Positions 1 through 9,744 are shown, counted from the stretch's first letter. The stretch is 64,000 bases of DNA from Deroplatys truncata (GCA_030765065.1 CM060990.1:495060190-495124189), one strand, 5' to 3'. Notes: a model not told the origin generated them from the letters alone. Translations and numbers: made by a program.

Positions 1-2
1 TT

Positions 3-1018
3 CGTTTTCTGAATGCTAGGAAAGTGAAACCAATTGAAATTTATGGGCAAATTTGCGAAGTTTACGGACAAAACACGATTAGTGATTCAATGGTGAGAAG
101 ATGGATCCAACAGTTCAATGAAGGACGTAGTGAAGTGCACGATGAAGAACGAAGTGGGCGTCCATCTTTGGTTACACAAGAACTGGTTCACGCAATTGAT
201 GACAAGATCCAGAAAAACCGCAAGTTTACAATTAGTGCTCTCGCTATGGAATTTCCCCAAATCTCACGATCACTAATTGATGAAATTGTTACCAAAAACT
301 GAAATTTCGTAAACTTTGCTCTCGTTGGGTACCAAAGATTCTACCTGAGCAACACAAAACAAACCGGATGGGTAGTGGACTTCAGTTTTTGACCCGTTAT
401 GATGAAGGCGGCGAAGAATTTCTGACACAGATAGTCACAGATGAAACATGGGTTTCTTACGACACCCCTGAAAGTAAGTGGCAATCAATGGAATGGAGGC
501 ACACTTCATCCCCAGCAAAGGTTAAGCCGAAACAAATCTTGACACCTCGAAAAATGATTTGCACAGTGTTCTGGGACTGGAAGGGCATCTTACTCATTGA
601 TTTCTTACCGCGTGGTCAAACGATCAAAGCAGATGTTTATTGCGAGACACTTAGGAAATTGCGCCGCGCAATACAGAATAAGCGCCGAGGATTGCTGTCA
701 AAAGGTGTTGTTTTTCTTCACGACAACGCACGACCACACACTGCAAATGTGACGCAAAACCTCCTACGGGGATTTGGCTGGGACGTGTTTGACCATCCTC
801 CGTACAGCCCTGACCTCGTTCCTAGCGACTTTCATCTGTTCTTACATCTCAAGTCTTTCCTTGGCGGTCAACACTTCAACAATGACGAAGAGATGAAAGA
901 AACTCTTTCCAACTGTTTGAAGACACAGGCGGCAAACTTGTATGAAGAAGGTATACAAAAACGTGTGCCACGCTATGACAAATGCTTGCAAAATTTCGGC
1001 AGTTATGTGAAAAAGTAG
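3..1018 (+). pseudogene. mariner transposase (DD34D), 5'-partial, one frameshift
   Basis: Cut-and-paste transposase that binds the element's inverted repeats through an N-terminal helix-turn-helix region and cleaves with a DDE/D-type nuclease. The frame is open from base 3, so the first codons lie outside the window. The first ORF (to 302) has the HTH_48-like region ending in the SGRPS linker. A one-base shift in the A-run near 290-300 moves the rest to another frame, which reads through a WVPK linker and then the catalytic part: first Asp in TDETWVSY, second in HDNARPHTA, third in YSPDLVPSDFHLF. Exactly 34 residues separate the last two Asp, which makes it DD34D. The C-terminus (SYVKK) is in the usual place. 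The family assignment is firm. The gene is inactive unless the shift is a sequence error. Confidence 0.88.
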
Positions 1019-1087
1019 TTTAAGGATTGTACAATTTTGTGCAATAAACAAGTTTTGTGTATCTGTAAACAATTTAATTTTATTACC

Positions 1088-1117
1088 AAACGGAACTTAC
1101 TTTCTGGACGTACATCG
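1088..1117 (+). repeat. mariner A right terminal inverted repeat
   Basis: The sequence ending in CGGAACTTACTTTCTGGACG and a few more bases matches the usual end of mellifera/vertumnana-type mariners and is followed by TA. The partner repeat is outside the window, so pairing could not be checked. Confidence 0.65.
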
Positions 1118-1142
1118 TATATATATTACAAACGCTATATAT

Positions 1143-1877
1143 TTATTTTGGTCTAAAGGAAGCGAGACGTTCACTAGGTAAAACACCTGCTCTGTATCGA
1201 TATATATCGGGAGTATGCTGTGTACAGTCTAACACCAAATATCCATAAGGTCTATTTGTGACTTTATTAAAAGCTTCTAAAAGAAATTTTGAATTTATGG
1301 GTTCAAGTTGCTGAAATAATTTATCTATCTGCAATTTACCTCTGTTATTTTTAAATACCTCAATATAATTAGAATTTAATCATAGTTCTAAATTATTTTC
1401 TTGAGGAAAAATATTTTGAAAAGCGTACACCACTCCAAAATTTTTGTGATATGAATCTTTTGTAAAGAAATTAGATACATCTTTGCTATCTATCTCATAC
1501 ATCAGATCGTCTAAAATAAGTAATTCACCATTTTTTACATTTTCTATATCGGGAATCCCTTCGTGTGTACGCACGTTAAACGTGCGATTGTGAAACTCGC
1601 GACCAAATTTCGGTGGATATTCATGAGGATGACACCACAAAGCTCTTTTTATAGGATTATCGTATAAGGTATTGGCGTGTTTTAGTAATTTCTTTAGAAA
1701 TGTTGACTTGCCGCAACGCAAAGGACCACTATTCTTCATTGTACTTGGAAATGTAAATTTTACAGCATTCAAATTCACGTTTTCTACATTGTCGTCGTTA
1801 TTATCATCATTATCATTAGTAGTAGCGTCATCGTAAGTAGTAATCTTACCATCATGAAGATCATTTTGTTCTTTCAT
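1143..1877 (-). pseudogene. ATP: A32/FtsK-HerA-type DNA-packaging ATPase with one in-frame stop
   Basis: Predicted genome-packaging ATPase of a Polinton-like virus. After an Asp/Asn-rich N-terminus, residues about 52-70 hold a Walker A loop (GPLRCGKST), and near residue 120 a hydrophobic Walker B strand runs into LLILDDLMYE. A segment on an FTKDSYHKNFGVVYAFQN pattern follows, the usual sensor region. One TGA at 1,380-1,382 interrupts the frame; the same frame continues to 1,143 through FKNN and the conserved PYGYLVLDCTQHTPDIYRYR tail, 245 codons in all, a full length for this lineage. Its ATG overlaps the TGA of the upstream ORF (ATGA at 1,874-1,877), a compact virus-like arrangement. It differs strongly from the 56-kb ATPase. 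Family assignment is confident; activity is unlikely. Confidence 0.82.
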
Positions 1878-2419
1878 ATCCCGTGAGGTAATAACAGTTT
1901 ATTGTTATTGTCTTCCATTTCCTCAGTTTCACCCGATTCGACATGTTCCAATGGTTTGTAAATAATGTCTCGCTTTTTTGTATACGGCTTATACGGCATG
2001 TTTCTCCTTTCATTGTCATTGGAATATGTTTTCTTTTTAGTTAACATATGCGTAGATAAGCGAATTTCGTTTTCGATGTCATTTGTATTTTTAGTTTTTT
2101 CTCGACCATCTATATGTTGCTGTTTATGGTAAGGAGTGTATCGTGCATCTCGCCAGTTCTGAATGTGCTTTAAGTAACGTTTAAATTTTTTATCCCGTAA
2201 ATGTTTTCCATCCACATTCACGGGTAATTCTTCAGGTTTAAAGTCGTTATGTAAAACTGCACCTGTACCAGTATATTTTCCACGATTATATTTTGATGCG
2301 TAATTAGTTTTTAAATTTCTTTTGTGTATTCCTATACGTTTAGGTGTTGTTTCTTTAAAACGTTTACAATTAGTATCAAAAAGTGTTTCGGCATTTGAGC
2401 GCTTAAGCAGATCGTCTTT
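1874..2419 (-). CDS. unknown basic protein between PolB and ATPase in relic 1
   Basis: An ORF open from 2,419 to its TGA at 1,874 (181 codons) with no ATG in the first part. The only start-like codon is a GTG at 2,221, so the true start is lost, spliced or non-standard. The product is rich in Lys, Arg, Asn, Tyr and His (for example KKFKRYLKHIQNWRDARY), with a short acidic stretch (ESGETEEMED) near the C-terminus, no membrane segment and no domain I recognise. It overlaps the ATPase start by four bases. A DNA-binding or core role would fit the composition, but that is only inference. Confidence 0.45.
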   Translation of the reverse strand, partial: KDDLLKRSNAETLFDTNCKRFKETTPKRIGIHKRNLKTNYASKYNRGKYTGTGAVLHNDFKPEELPVNVDGKHLRDKKFKRYLKHIQNWRDARYTPYHKQQHIDGREKTKNTNDIENEIRLSTHMLTKKKTYSNDNERRNMPYKPYTKKRDIIYKPLEHVESGETEEMEDNNNKLLLPHGI

Positions 2420-2454
2420 TTAAGACGTTTTGATACATTTATTAAATTTAGTTC

Positions 2455-2661
2455 TTATTTACGTTTCATAGGTTGAAAAAATGTTTCAATATCTAAAGGC
2501 TCTAATTTCGTTATTTCCGTTTCTTCAGTACAAATCTCGGTAACCGGCCTTTTATTCGTTTCGATATAATCCTTTTTAAAACATCTAGAGTTTCTAATTA
2601 ACTCTGTTTCTTTAAATTTACGTTTTATAGGTTGAAAAAATGACAATATCCAAGGGTTCAA
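2455..2661 (-). repeat. repeat-bearing ORF remnant with FFQP(I/M)KRK units
   Basis: A 68-codon ORF in which the block SFFQPIKRKFKETE near the start recurs at the end as TFFQPMKRK. A related Thr/Lys/Arg-rich stretch lies upstream at about 2,690-2,760 in a broken frame. It looks like a protein built of roughly 45-residue repeats that has decayed, or it may be the lost N-terminal part of the neighbouring unknown ORF. No function can be assigned. Confidence 0.4.
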
Positions 2662-2966
2662 AATTTCATAATTTAGTTTCCTGGTTAAAATTTTCAGCGA
2701 TTGGTCGTTTTGTTGTTTCGGTATTACGATTTAATCTAAAATATTTAGAATTAGTTTTGAATAAATGCTTATAGGCTAAAAGTTTTATTTTTTCCTTCGC
2801 TAACAGTATCTAATCTTGGGTATTTTGCACTGTATGAAAGAACTTTTTCATTTGCTGGTCGTTATGGAACTCGCAGCAGTTCAGTATTGCATAGATTGTT
2901 AACATCGTAATCTAAAAGTTCTTGTTGCGGTTACGTTCGCAATACCATTGTGATTACTTACACAAT

Positions 2967-4106
2967 TTACTCTACACACTGCCTTTTATACTCATACGTT
3001 ACTGTGTCAAATTCGGAAATTCTTCTACGTTTAGTAACTACCACACGAAAGATTTTTGTTATAGGTTCAGTAATCAACCTCCATAAAGGTTTTCTAGTGA
3101 TTTGTGTATTATTGAGATTAATTGTTAGAGTGCCATCTTTTAAAACTATATTACGTATTACTTGTGCATTTACTTTATTTATATTTGTACAATTTAATGT
3201 AATACCTTTAATTTTACGCATAACTTTTGTATGTTTTCCATACTTTATTCTATACCCATAACTTTCAGGTCCTGCAGATACGAAGTGATCAATGTAAGCA
3301 TCGTTACCGTATTTTTCTAACTCGTTAGTCATACAACATAGAAACGGACCAGTAACGGGCTTCCACTGCTCAGGTTTCCATGTGGCAATAACAGAATCAG
3401 TATCAAAATACAGTACTCGTTCACCTAATTGTTTTAAATAAGCATAAAGCTCTAATCGAGCGTGAGCTGTGGTATATGAAGCTATAACAACATTAGCTGT
3501 CGGATTTAATTTAGGACTTATTTTTACATATTTCCACACCACATACATAATTTCGTCCGTTGCCGAAAGATATGTTTGTACTTCTATACTGGGGTTGTTT
3601 GACAGTTCTACTAACCGAGAGTAATTACGAACTAATTCGCAATTAAGTAAACTATCTCATTGTCCATATTTACCACAAAAGGAATTAAGCATAAGTTTAG
3701 CCATTTCACGCCTGCCTGGATTCGAGCACATGGCATCATAATTTAATTTAATACCTTTCTTTAAATTCAAAATCTTTAATAAAGTGAGCTTTTTAACTTC
3801 GGTATTGCAAAAGGAAGGCCAACCTGATGCCTCAGTTTTAATTTTTAAAACCTGATTTACATAATTTTCAAACAAACCTTTTTCATTTGTTACCGATATG
3901 TATTGCACCATGTTGTACTCCCATATTGCATATATTTGCAATATAACATAAGTTGCTTGAAGAGCCACATTTATTTCGTCAATTACCCACGTACCTAAAA
4001 TGCTTCTTTCCTCCTCATTATGATCACAGTCGTTTTGGTTTTCTAATTCTGCACATAACCTGCATAATGGGGCCATTAGCTTTCCGTTAATTCGTGCAGG
4101 TAAAAC
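2967..4106 (-). pseudogene. POLB: protein-primed type B DNA polymerase, C-terminal half, one in-frame stop
   Basis: Palm and thumb part of a Polinton-type PolB. The open frame starts right after a TGA at 4,107-4,109. First comes a Cys-rich block (PLCRLCAE, then CDHNEEERSILGTWV), then the polymerase B motif (KLMLNSFCGKYGQ, where Cys replaces the usual Trp), then the C motif YFDTDSVI with the metal-binding Asp pair. A single TGA at 3,657-3,659 sits directly after motif B; the frame is open again to the TAA at 2,967. The exonuclease domain and motif A are missing. Together with the ATPase 1.1 kb downstream this marks a second Polinton lineage in the window. Confidence 0.83.
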
Positions 4107-4109
4107 TCA

Positions 4110-5034
4110 GCGAACACGACCGTATCACGTTATTTATGTAACAAAATACGTGCAATTGCACAATATCACGTCCATTTTTCGACCAACCAAAACACTTACA
4201 AAGATCACGTGATTTTCAACCAATCACATATCGTTACACAATATTGGATATGCCCAAACAGTTGCGTGCACCGCTCAGTCTGCTGTTACAGTGCAACACG
4301 TCCGCATCGCAGCGTTTTAAACCGGAATACAAAAAACAACAGGTACGTAGTGCTTTATTATAAATACTATCTAGACAGAGGTACATCACCGTGTTTTTTT
4401 CTACGTAACACACACACACGTACGCACATATACGCACTCCAAAATTATTGTTCCACAGCACGTCGCAATGGACGAATTGCAACACAAGTACGTCAACAAC
4501 CATCAACGATTGTCGCTGCTGTCTTCCAAGGAAATGCACACGCTGTCGCTACTTCCAAACTTCCTACTGCGCAGACCTCCTTAAGACGTCAATGCGACGT
4601 GGAACTAACTAAGCGAACAGTGCAAAGACGCATTTGCACCGTATCTCCGGTGCACGAAACATTACAATCTGGGTACAATGTCCACGCACATCGACGGACC
4701 TGCCCCGTTCGTGCAAAATTGCCATTTTTGTGTACCACCTTATGTAAAAGATTCGTAAATAAAAAAAGTGCCCCGCGGGACCGGACGGACAAAAGAGAGC
4801 CGGCGAAAGGGTGTAAAGGCCAACGACGTCATCATGGTCGTCACGGTTCAAAGCCAAGGTCGCCGCCAAGCTTATCGCGACCTTCAAGAGGTCCTTTACA
4901 TCAAGGTTATAGATTGGCGCCAACCTTGACTATCCGACCGTGACGACCCTGATAACCTTCACGACCTTTGAACTTTCACTGGCGCCAGGGTTTACTTTGA
5001 CCGTCTGACTCCCTCGGGGTTCATACATCTCACA
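4110..5034. other. gap between two Polinton relics; one long unassigned ORF
   Basis: No gene is recognised. A 244-codon ORF (4,209-4,943, +) is longer than its neighbours, but its product (Arg/Cys/Thr-rich, ending in a Lys/Arg/Gly/Pro-rich stretch) resembles nothing I know. The start of the stretch holds several copies of ATCACGT and AACCAATCA. A TATA-like run (TATAAATACTATC) lies at about 4,361. The stretch could be end sequence of relic 1, because it sits just beyond the truncated PolB. Confidence 0.3.
4836..4948. repeat. imperfect hairpin rich in CAAGGT/ACCTTG
   Basis: CGTCACGGTT...CCAAGGTCG on the left pairs with CCAACCTTG...GACCGTGACG on the right, with further short ACCTT/AAGGT repeats between. 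This forms a GC-richer imperfect hairpin of about 110 bp in AT-rich surroundings. Such hairpins occur at ends of many mobile elements, but no element boundary is proven here. Confidence 0.4.
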
Positions 5035-5035
5035 A

Positions 5036-5224
5036 ATTTTCAAAGTGTAGTCCATTCTCATGAAGTATCACATTAAGTAATAAACTTGTTTTCCCTACGC
5101 TGGTGTTAACTAAAATAAGAGTTCCGACAGTAGCAGAAAACAGGTTTCTTTGGCGGCCGCATCTAGAACCGCTTTCAAACTCCAATACTTGGGTCGGTAT
5201 AGAGTACTTTTGCTTTACAAGCTT
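5036..5224 (-). pseudogene. ATP: packaging ATPase relic, N-terminal part
   Basis: Minus-strand reading gives a match to the N-terminal 65 residues of the 56-kb ATPase: VKQK near the start, VLEFE, a Walker A remnant in which VNTSVGKTS stands for GSSNAGKTN, and HENGLHFENL. The start codon is gone and the sequence stops matching at about 5,036. It lies divergently next to the PLA2/pX relic, exactly as in the younger element. Too short to be functional. Confidence 0.72.
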
Positions 5225-5298
5225 TATATCTAAGGATATATATATTAGGAATATATTCTAAAATTGCCGTTAAGTTAGGTTAGACCTAAAAGCATAGG

Positions 5299-5306
5299 TA
5301 TAAAAG
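5299..5306 (+). promoter_or_regulatory. TATA-like box upstream of the PLA2/pX relic
   Basis: TATAAAAG lies 33 bp before the ATG (5,339-5,341) of the relic gene, between the divergent ATPase and PLA2/pX relics. The position suits a core promoter remnant. The match is short, and the call rests mostly on position. Confidence 0.35.
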
Positions 5307-5338
5307 GTCATTGCATGTATATAGACAATTAGTATACG

Positions 5339-5880
5339 ATGACAGCTAAGAGAGGCAGGTTGTCGTCTATAAGAGGGGCTCTGGAATTATTCATCCAATA
5401 ATTAATTCGTTCCTATTTGAAGCTCATTTACTCGGCTATAGGACTGCAGAAACTCCCTCATAGGAGACCCAGGAATCAACTAGTTACCGAGGTTTGTAAA
5501 CAGCACTCTATTGCATACGCTGAGCGTAAGAACACGACTTCAAGACATTGTGGATAAAATTCTTGCAGAGAAGACCTGAAAACGTGTTTAGTGGTCAGAC
5601 TTGGCTTTAGGAGAAACAATACCTGCGAGGAGAGCAACAGCAATCATTAAGGGGAAGATTGCAGTGTGTGCTGGAAAAAAGAAGATTTTTACATCTGATA
5701 CCTATTTTTGCAGCTTTAGGTATTGGACTGAAGGCGCTGCTCAAATTGCCTCTATATTCAATAAATAAAAACGTCTGTTGATGCACAGCTTGCAGAGAAC
5801 AGAAGAAGCAGATAAATATAAAGGAAGGGGATTTCGGAAGAAAAGGAAGAGTAAGAGCAGAAGAACGGGGTTTTACCAAT
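5339..5880 (+). pseudogene. PLA2/pX-like minor virion protein relic
   Basis: Counterpart of the gene at 56,685-57,353. The reading begins at an ATG and has basic N-terminal residues (MTAKRGRL). It then matches LINSFLFEAHLLGYR against LINSLPFEAHLPGYR, and EHDFKTLW-type sequence where the phospholipase His-Asp pair would be. Further on, TAIIKGKIAVCAGKKK matches TAIMKGKLAMGAGLRKR, and GAAQIAS matches the hydrophobic GGVAQIATS region. Several stops and shifts break it, and the Ca-binding loop is not intact. Assignment rests on collinearity with the younger copy. Confidence 0.68.
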
Positions 5881-5979
5881 GATGGATTCTTTAGCTGCTG
5901 CTTCTAAAACTAACAAAATTTTAAAAATACGTGAGCTAAAGGTAAAGATTTAAAGAAGTTAAAAAAACTCGGTAAGAGG

Positions 5980-6335
5980 ATGGAACATCTACCGAAGAAG
6001 GCCCTGAAGAACGTTAATGTTGAAGTGTATATGCTAGACGTTTCAAAATTCCATATTATAGAGATGTGTATATGATTCACAAATTACCTTCAGAGCCTCA
6101 TTTTAAGAAGAGACTTGTAAATCTTGACACATCTGAAAATGAAGGAACACACTGAGTTGCTGTAATGAAGGAAGGCGATATGTTATTACTTTGATAGTTT
6201 TGGGTAACTTGAAATCATCTATTGAGATTGAGAACTACCTACACAGCGTTAGGATCCTATATAATACACAGAAATATCTGCATTTTCATTCAGTCAGCTA
6301 TGACACCTGTGCCTGCAATTTTTATTAATACAAGA
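5980..6335 (+). pseudogene. PRO: adenain-like cysteine protease relic
   Basis: Between the PLA2/pX and minor capsid relics, three frames together give the protease signature in order: VNLDTSENEGTH with the catalytic His position (a stop replaces the Trp after it), YYFDSFGNLKSSIEIENYL with the Asp position, and CDTC/CACNF where the catalytic Cys block CGHLC stands in the younger copy. The Gln before the Cys is not clear. It is inactive. Role and position match the maturation protease of the 57.4-kb gene. Confidence 0.68.
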
Positions 6336-6352
6336 GCTGCTATATTCTCAGG

Positions 6353-7018
6353 ATGAGCTATGCAGTTATTGTGAAAGGACCAGATCTGTTATTTCAACAT
6401 ACCTAAATCAACCTACCTCTAGATTCTTTAGGGCATTATAAGGTTACACTGTTGAATTTTGAAACTTTCTTCACAATACCCAACATCGATGGAAGCAATA
6501 GCGTATTTCATTATACCGTAATTGTAAACCGGAAACCATTGTAGTTCCTCATGGACCCCTGAGATTGCTTATATAAGTACGTTTCTCGAGGCAAACTAGA
6601 ATTGAGCGAAGAGGTGTCCTTCATAATTCCTATTAATAATAATACGGTAAAGGCTGGAATTAAATGTCCTTATGTAATAGATTTTTCTAAGGATAGACTT
6701 CTAGGTTCGCTTCTAATGTTTGTTGACATCACAATCATTCCTGCTGGTCTAGTGTCCGAATTAGATCAGCCCTTGAATATATTTAAAATGAACACCATAC
6801 GAATCGAGAGGAGTATTGCAACATATTGTTTCATTGACGGTAGAAGCGGACGCTCACTCTACGAGTTTTTCCTCTGTGTTCCACCAGATTATATAACATC
6901 TCCCAAAAACCACCGAATTCATATATATATATATATACCAATTATAAATACAAACAGTATAAATCAGATCGCGATTACTGTGGTAGACCAACATGACAAA
7001 GAGATCAACGAAGAGTAG
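6353..7018 (+). pseudogene. minor capsid (penton-type, single jelly-roll) relic
   Basis: The ATG at 6,353 starts MSYAVIVKGPD, matching MSYTITVSGSD of the 57.7-kb gene. LLNFETFFTIPNIDGSN follows in a second frame, and from about 6,600 a 138-codon ORF carries the rest: CPYVIDFSKDRLLGSLL, RIERSIATYCFIDGRSGRSL, YEFFLCVPP, PIINTNSINQIAITVVDQ. It is the best preserved gene of relic 2. A short TA microsatellite has grown inside it at about 6,920-6,937. The product would be the vertex protein of the capsid. It is broken at least twice and ends earlier than the young copy. Confidence 0.78.
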
Positions 7019-7183
7019 TTATAACTAAAAGACTCCACATAAGGTGCAGTGTCAATAACATTTAAAAGACCTCACAAATAGTTCATACACAGCCGGTATA
7101 AGACATACACCGTCTATGATTTTGGAGGTGTCAACATACGCTAAACGAACGTTCCTCGTGAGACCCGGCTACAAAGCCTTATA

Positions 7184-7335
7184 ATGGATATTTTAAACAT
7201 GACTGAAGATCCCCTGTTTCACGACAAGCTCACCAAGGAAGAGGGGCGAATTATTCTATTGTACAACACGTCTGCTCTATACGCAAATGAAAATTAAACT
7301 ATCATCGAACCCATAATTACAAAGATGTTACACTA
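7184..7335 (+). pseudogene. major capsid protein relic, N-terminal fragment
   Basis: An ATG set in TAATGGAT, the same stop/start overlap as in the young element, begins MDILNMTEDPLFHDKLTKEE. This matches MDVLDVTGVPTFDDKISKEE, and LLYNTSALYANEN matches LPYNTSALDVNDE. A TAA follows, and similarity ends within about 40 codons. Upstream, at about 7,035-7,183, a decayed version of the 45-aa ORF can be followed (LNERSS where the young copy has SNREFL). Confidence 0.7.
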
Positions 7336-7397
7336 ATCCTTCTCTACTTCAGTTAAGTAGCCTTCCAACGTGAAACTTTTCACAAGCCCAGTTAGGA

Positions 7398-7646
7398 TTG
7401 TGGAAATTACAGATTAAAAATGAGGTAGCCGAGGCAAACCAAACCGAAAAGCAGCATTCAGAGCCAAAAGCGCCCTTCAGCAGTACAGTTCGAGGAGGCT
7501 GCAACAGTTGCAAACTGCAAATTCAGAGTATGACCACAGTAACTTCCAGTTTCATGAGCATCGTGTCGCGGATGACAGAAAACATTTTCACCACCCTAGA
7601 GGCAAATAATCGCCTCACCGCGAAGAGAAAATCAACCGCAAAATAG
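7398..7646 (+). CDS. unassigned small ORF, Ser/Thr/Lys-rich
   Basis: An 82-codon ORF just downstream of relic 2. The product is hydrophilic (VAEANQTEKQHSEPKAPFSS, then a TTVTSSF stretch and a basic C-terminus) with no domain I recognise. It is on the same strand as the capsid relics but matches nothing in the intact element, where the rest of the major capsid gene would follow. It may be a chance ORF. Confidence 0.2.
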   Translation: MWKLQIKNEVAEANQTEKQHSEPKAPFSSTVRGGCNSCKLQIQSMTTVTSSFMSIVSRMTENIFTTLEANNRLTAKRKSTAK

Positions 7647-7649
7647 ATA

Positions 7650-9030
7650 GTGCACAGTACAGAAGAATAGAATGTAGTCGCAAAGGAGGTTTTATTACTG
7701 CATAAAGGTGAACTCTGGTTTTAGCAATTAATTTTTCGAGCTGATGTCCAATAATTTTATTTTCAGGATAACCAAAACATCACCTCTCTGGTTTCCTTCT
7801 TGAAACTGTTCGTGATGAAAACGAAATGCCGATGAGTGCTTTAAAATAAATGAAGCAGCTTCTTTAATGCTCTTCTTTCCTTTGTTTTGTACTTGGTTTC
7901 ATATGTATTTGTTAAACGCCCGGGATGAGATTCTATTTCTCCATTTGTCAACTGCTTCATCTGTAGATACTTCGATGGTGACTTAACATCAAGTTTATAT
8001 AACACTTACATATATGCATTGAATTTAATCGGAGAGATTCAGTTGTAACCTTTAAGGAAGATTATTCATTAGATTTTCTCAGGAAGGACATTGTGCACTA
8101 CAAGGGAGTGTGGTAACAGTTGCACCAAGTGTAAGCCGAGGCGTAGAGGATCATCTGGACAACTATATTGTTTCACGCATAAAACCTATAAATATTTTCG
8201 CGTATAAGCATACACGAACTTGTTATCGCAGAATAGCCAACGTGATCTCGAACACCCACGTAGTATATTAAATTTTAAGTCCTCTTTTCGACTAACATTT
8301 CTCTTAGCGTCTAATTTCACCTAATGCCGCAGTGTTATTAGGAGGATACTTGAAACCTGTGTTTAAGTGATAGAGTAAATAATAAAACTTTCCAATGGTG
8401 TTATTGTAAATGTATTTCGCAGCCGATAGGTGGATGGAACAGTGTGATGATCACTGAAATACATGAGGCTCGGCTCATGAACCATCTTCAGCGCAATTCA
8501 CTGTAAAACTTGATTACCCAGTGACTTGTTTGTCCTTTATGTAACTTCTCCTTTATGGATGTTCTCCTTTTTGTATCTTTTCTCGGATTGCATAAAATAC
8601 GTGAGGAGTCGACACTCAATAATTGTGGGCATTTGGAGCTGCAGAAATAGAAAAACTTCAATCGTTGGCTTTATCATAAAGCAGATGATTGTTTCTTGCA
8701 GTTTTAGTTACATTGATGTTAAACTGCAAACTTCTTTTTTATATACAGGTGTTTCCAAATTACACAATCTATCTTTGGGATAGATACATAATCTCTTTAG
8801 AAGCATTTTAGACAACCATAGGATAGAACGCTTCGCTTCAGCGCAAGAGGAGTTTGATTAAATTGGTCGATCATACAGGAGGGCATTAAGTTATTAGGTA
8901 TGTGAAAATGGAATACACAGGTCATCAATATTATACATATTCAGTCTATTGACCCCGATATACAGAAAACCATACACAAATAATACCAAAAGTACTTGAA
9001 AAACACGCCAGTATTGTAACGATTCGACGT
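7650..9030. other. no gene seen
   Basis: AT-rich sequence with short ORFs only. No coding pattern, repeat family or element end was recognised. Confidence 0.5.
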
Positions 9031-9339
9031 GGATTGGCGGACGGAAGTTGCACCAGGTTTCGTTGAGTTTAAAAAAGTGGTGTAATGAAGAATGTGCTCA
9101 GAATAAGGGCATCGGGTTTCCGAGTTGTCTCACGGGAATGTATTTATTGACCGCGGAAGTGGGTCAACCTTCTCAATTCCATCCAGCTCTCACTGCGACG
9201 CAGAAACCACGGAAGTTTAGGCCTCCGAACTCCACCTTAACGAGTAAACCTTTAGGATTGTGTTTCTTCTGCATGGTGTTAATACATGGTTCCAGTAACG
9301 GTGTGTTTGTGGGCAGTAGCGTTAGTGCTAGTGTGTAGT

Positions 9340-9490
9340 GATGAATGGGGTAGTTCTATACCTAGGTCGCATATTGCTTTGCTTTCAGTTTCCGGTATGT
9401 CGCGTTGAACCGTAATCTTGCCAGTGGGCATTCCTGCATTTCCATAAACGCTATTACCGTTCGGCAGAGTCAGCGTTATTGCGCCATTAG
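9340..9490 (-). pseudogene. possible retroelement polyprotein fragment downstream of gag
   Basis: Minus-strand reading gives an uninterrupted stretch (ITLTLPNGNSVYGNAGMPTG, then VQRDIPETESKAICDLGIEL) about 250 bp past the gag relic and on the same strand. It looks like folded protein, but I cannot place it in a retropepsin or reverse transcriptase. Position suggests the same LTR retrotransposon. Confidence 0.3.
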
Positions 9491-9744
9491 CTAATATATA
9501 TCACCGCTTTTAACTTTTAAAGGAAATGCTTCTCTAGTAACACAATATGCGGAAAATGTCTTACTACCAACAGATATTCATGAAATTCTACTCCTCCCAT
9601 TCGGAAACTTGTGCTGGCTTGATATGAGCTGCAAGTAAGTTAATGTTTGCTGCTCGGAGAATTAAGCTTGGAGCTGCCGGTTTATCTGTTCCTACGAAGC
9701 TATTATTTATAATGCTCATGGAGCTCATTGTGTCCATTAAAATG

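Larger units (their letters stand above)
1..1117 (+). mobile_element. mariner element A, left end outside the window
   Basis: A Tc1/mariner-superfamily DNA transposon. The window opens inside the transposase gene, so the left inverted repeat is missing. The right end is seen as a mariner-type terminal repeat (about 1,088-1,117, core GGAACTTACTTTCTGGACGT) followed by TA at 1,118-1,119, the target dinucleotide of this superfamily. It abuts the 3' end of an old Polinton ATPase (1,143-1,877, minus strand), so it probably landed beside or within that relic. The reading frame is broken once, so it is not autonomous as read. Confidence 0.85.
1143..4106 (-). mobile_element. Polinton-like relic 1 (lineage distinct from the 45-61 kb element)
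   Basis: A minus-strand gene string: PolB C-terminal half, a repeat-bearing stretch, an unknown basic ORF, then a packaging ATPase. It is a fragment of a Polinton/adintovirus-like element. The PolB (cysteine-rich PLCRLCAE block, YFDTDS) and the ATPase (ILDDLMYE) are clearly different family members from those at 47-57 kb, so this is a separate lineage and not an older copy of the intact element. The two recognisable genes each contain only one in-frame stop, so decay is modest. No capsid genes and no terminal repeats were found. The 5' end is cut at about 4,106 and the 3' side is bounded by mariner A. Confidence 0.75.
5036..7335 (+). mobile_element. Polinton relic 2: co-linear remains of the virion gene block
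   Basis: A decayed copy of the same gene block as 55.9-58.9 kb, in the same order and orientation: ATPase (minus), then PLA2/pX-like, protease, minor capsid, 45-aa ORF and the start of the major capsid gene (plus). Each piece is recognised by short collinear matches to the younger copy, for example HENGLHFENL, INSFLFEAHLLGYR, DSFGNL, LLNFETFFTIPN and LYNTSAL. Stops and shifts are scattered through all of them. It is cut at about 5,036 inside the ATPase and at about 7,335 inside the major capsid gene. No terminal repeats were found. It belongs to the lineage of the 45-61 kb element but is much older. Confidence 0.82.

Noticed and set aside
5607-5879. 90-codon minus-strand ORF with a Phe/Cys/Leu-rich product
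   Set aside because: It is antisense to the PLA2/pX relic and has no protein-like pattern of its own.
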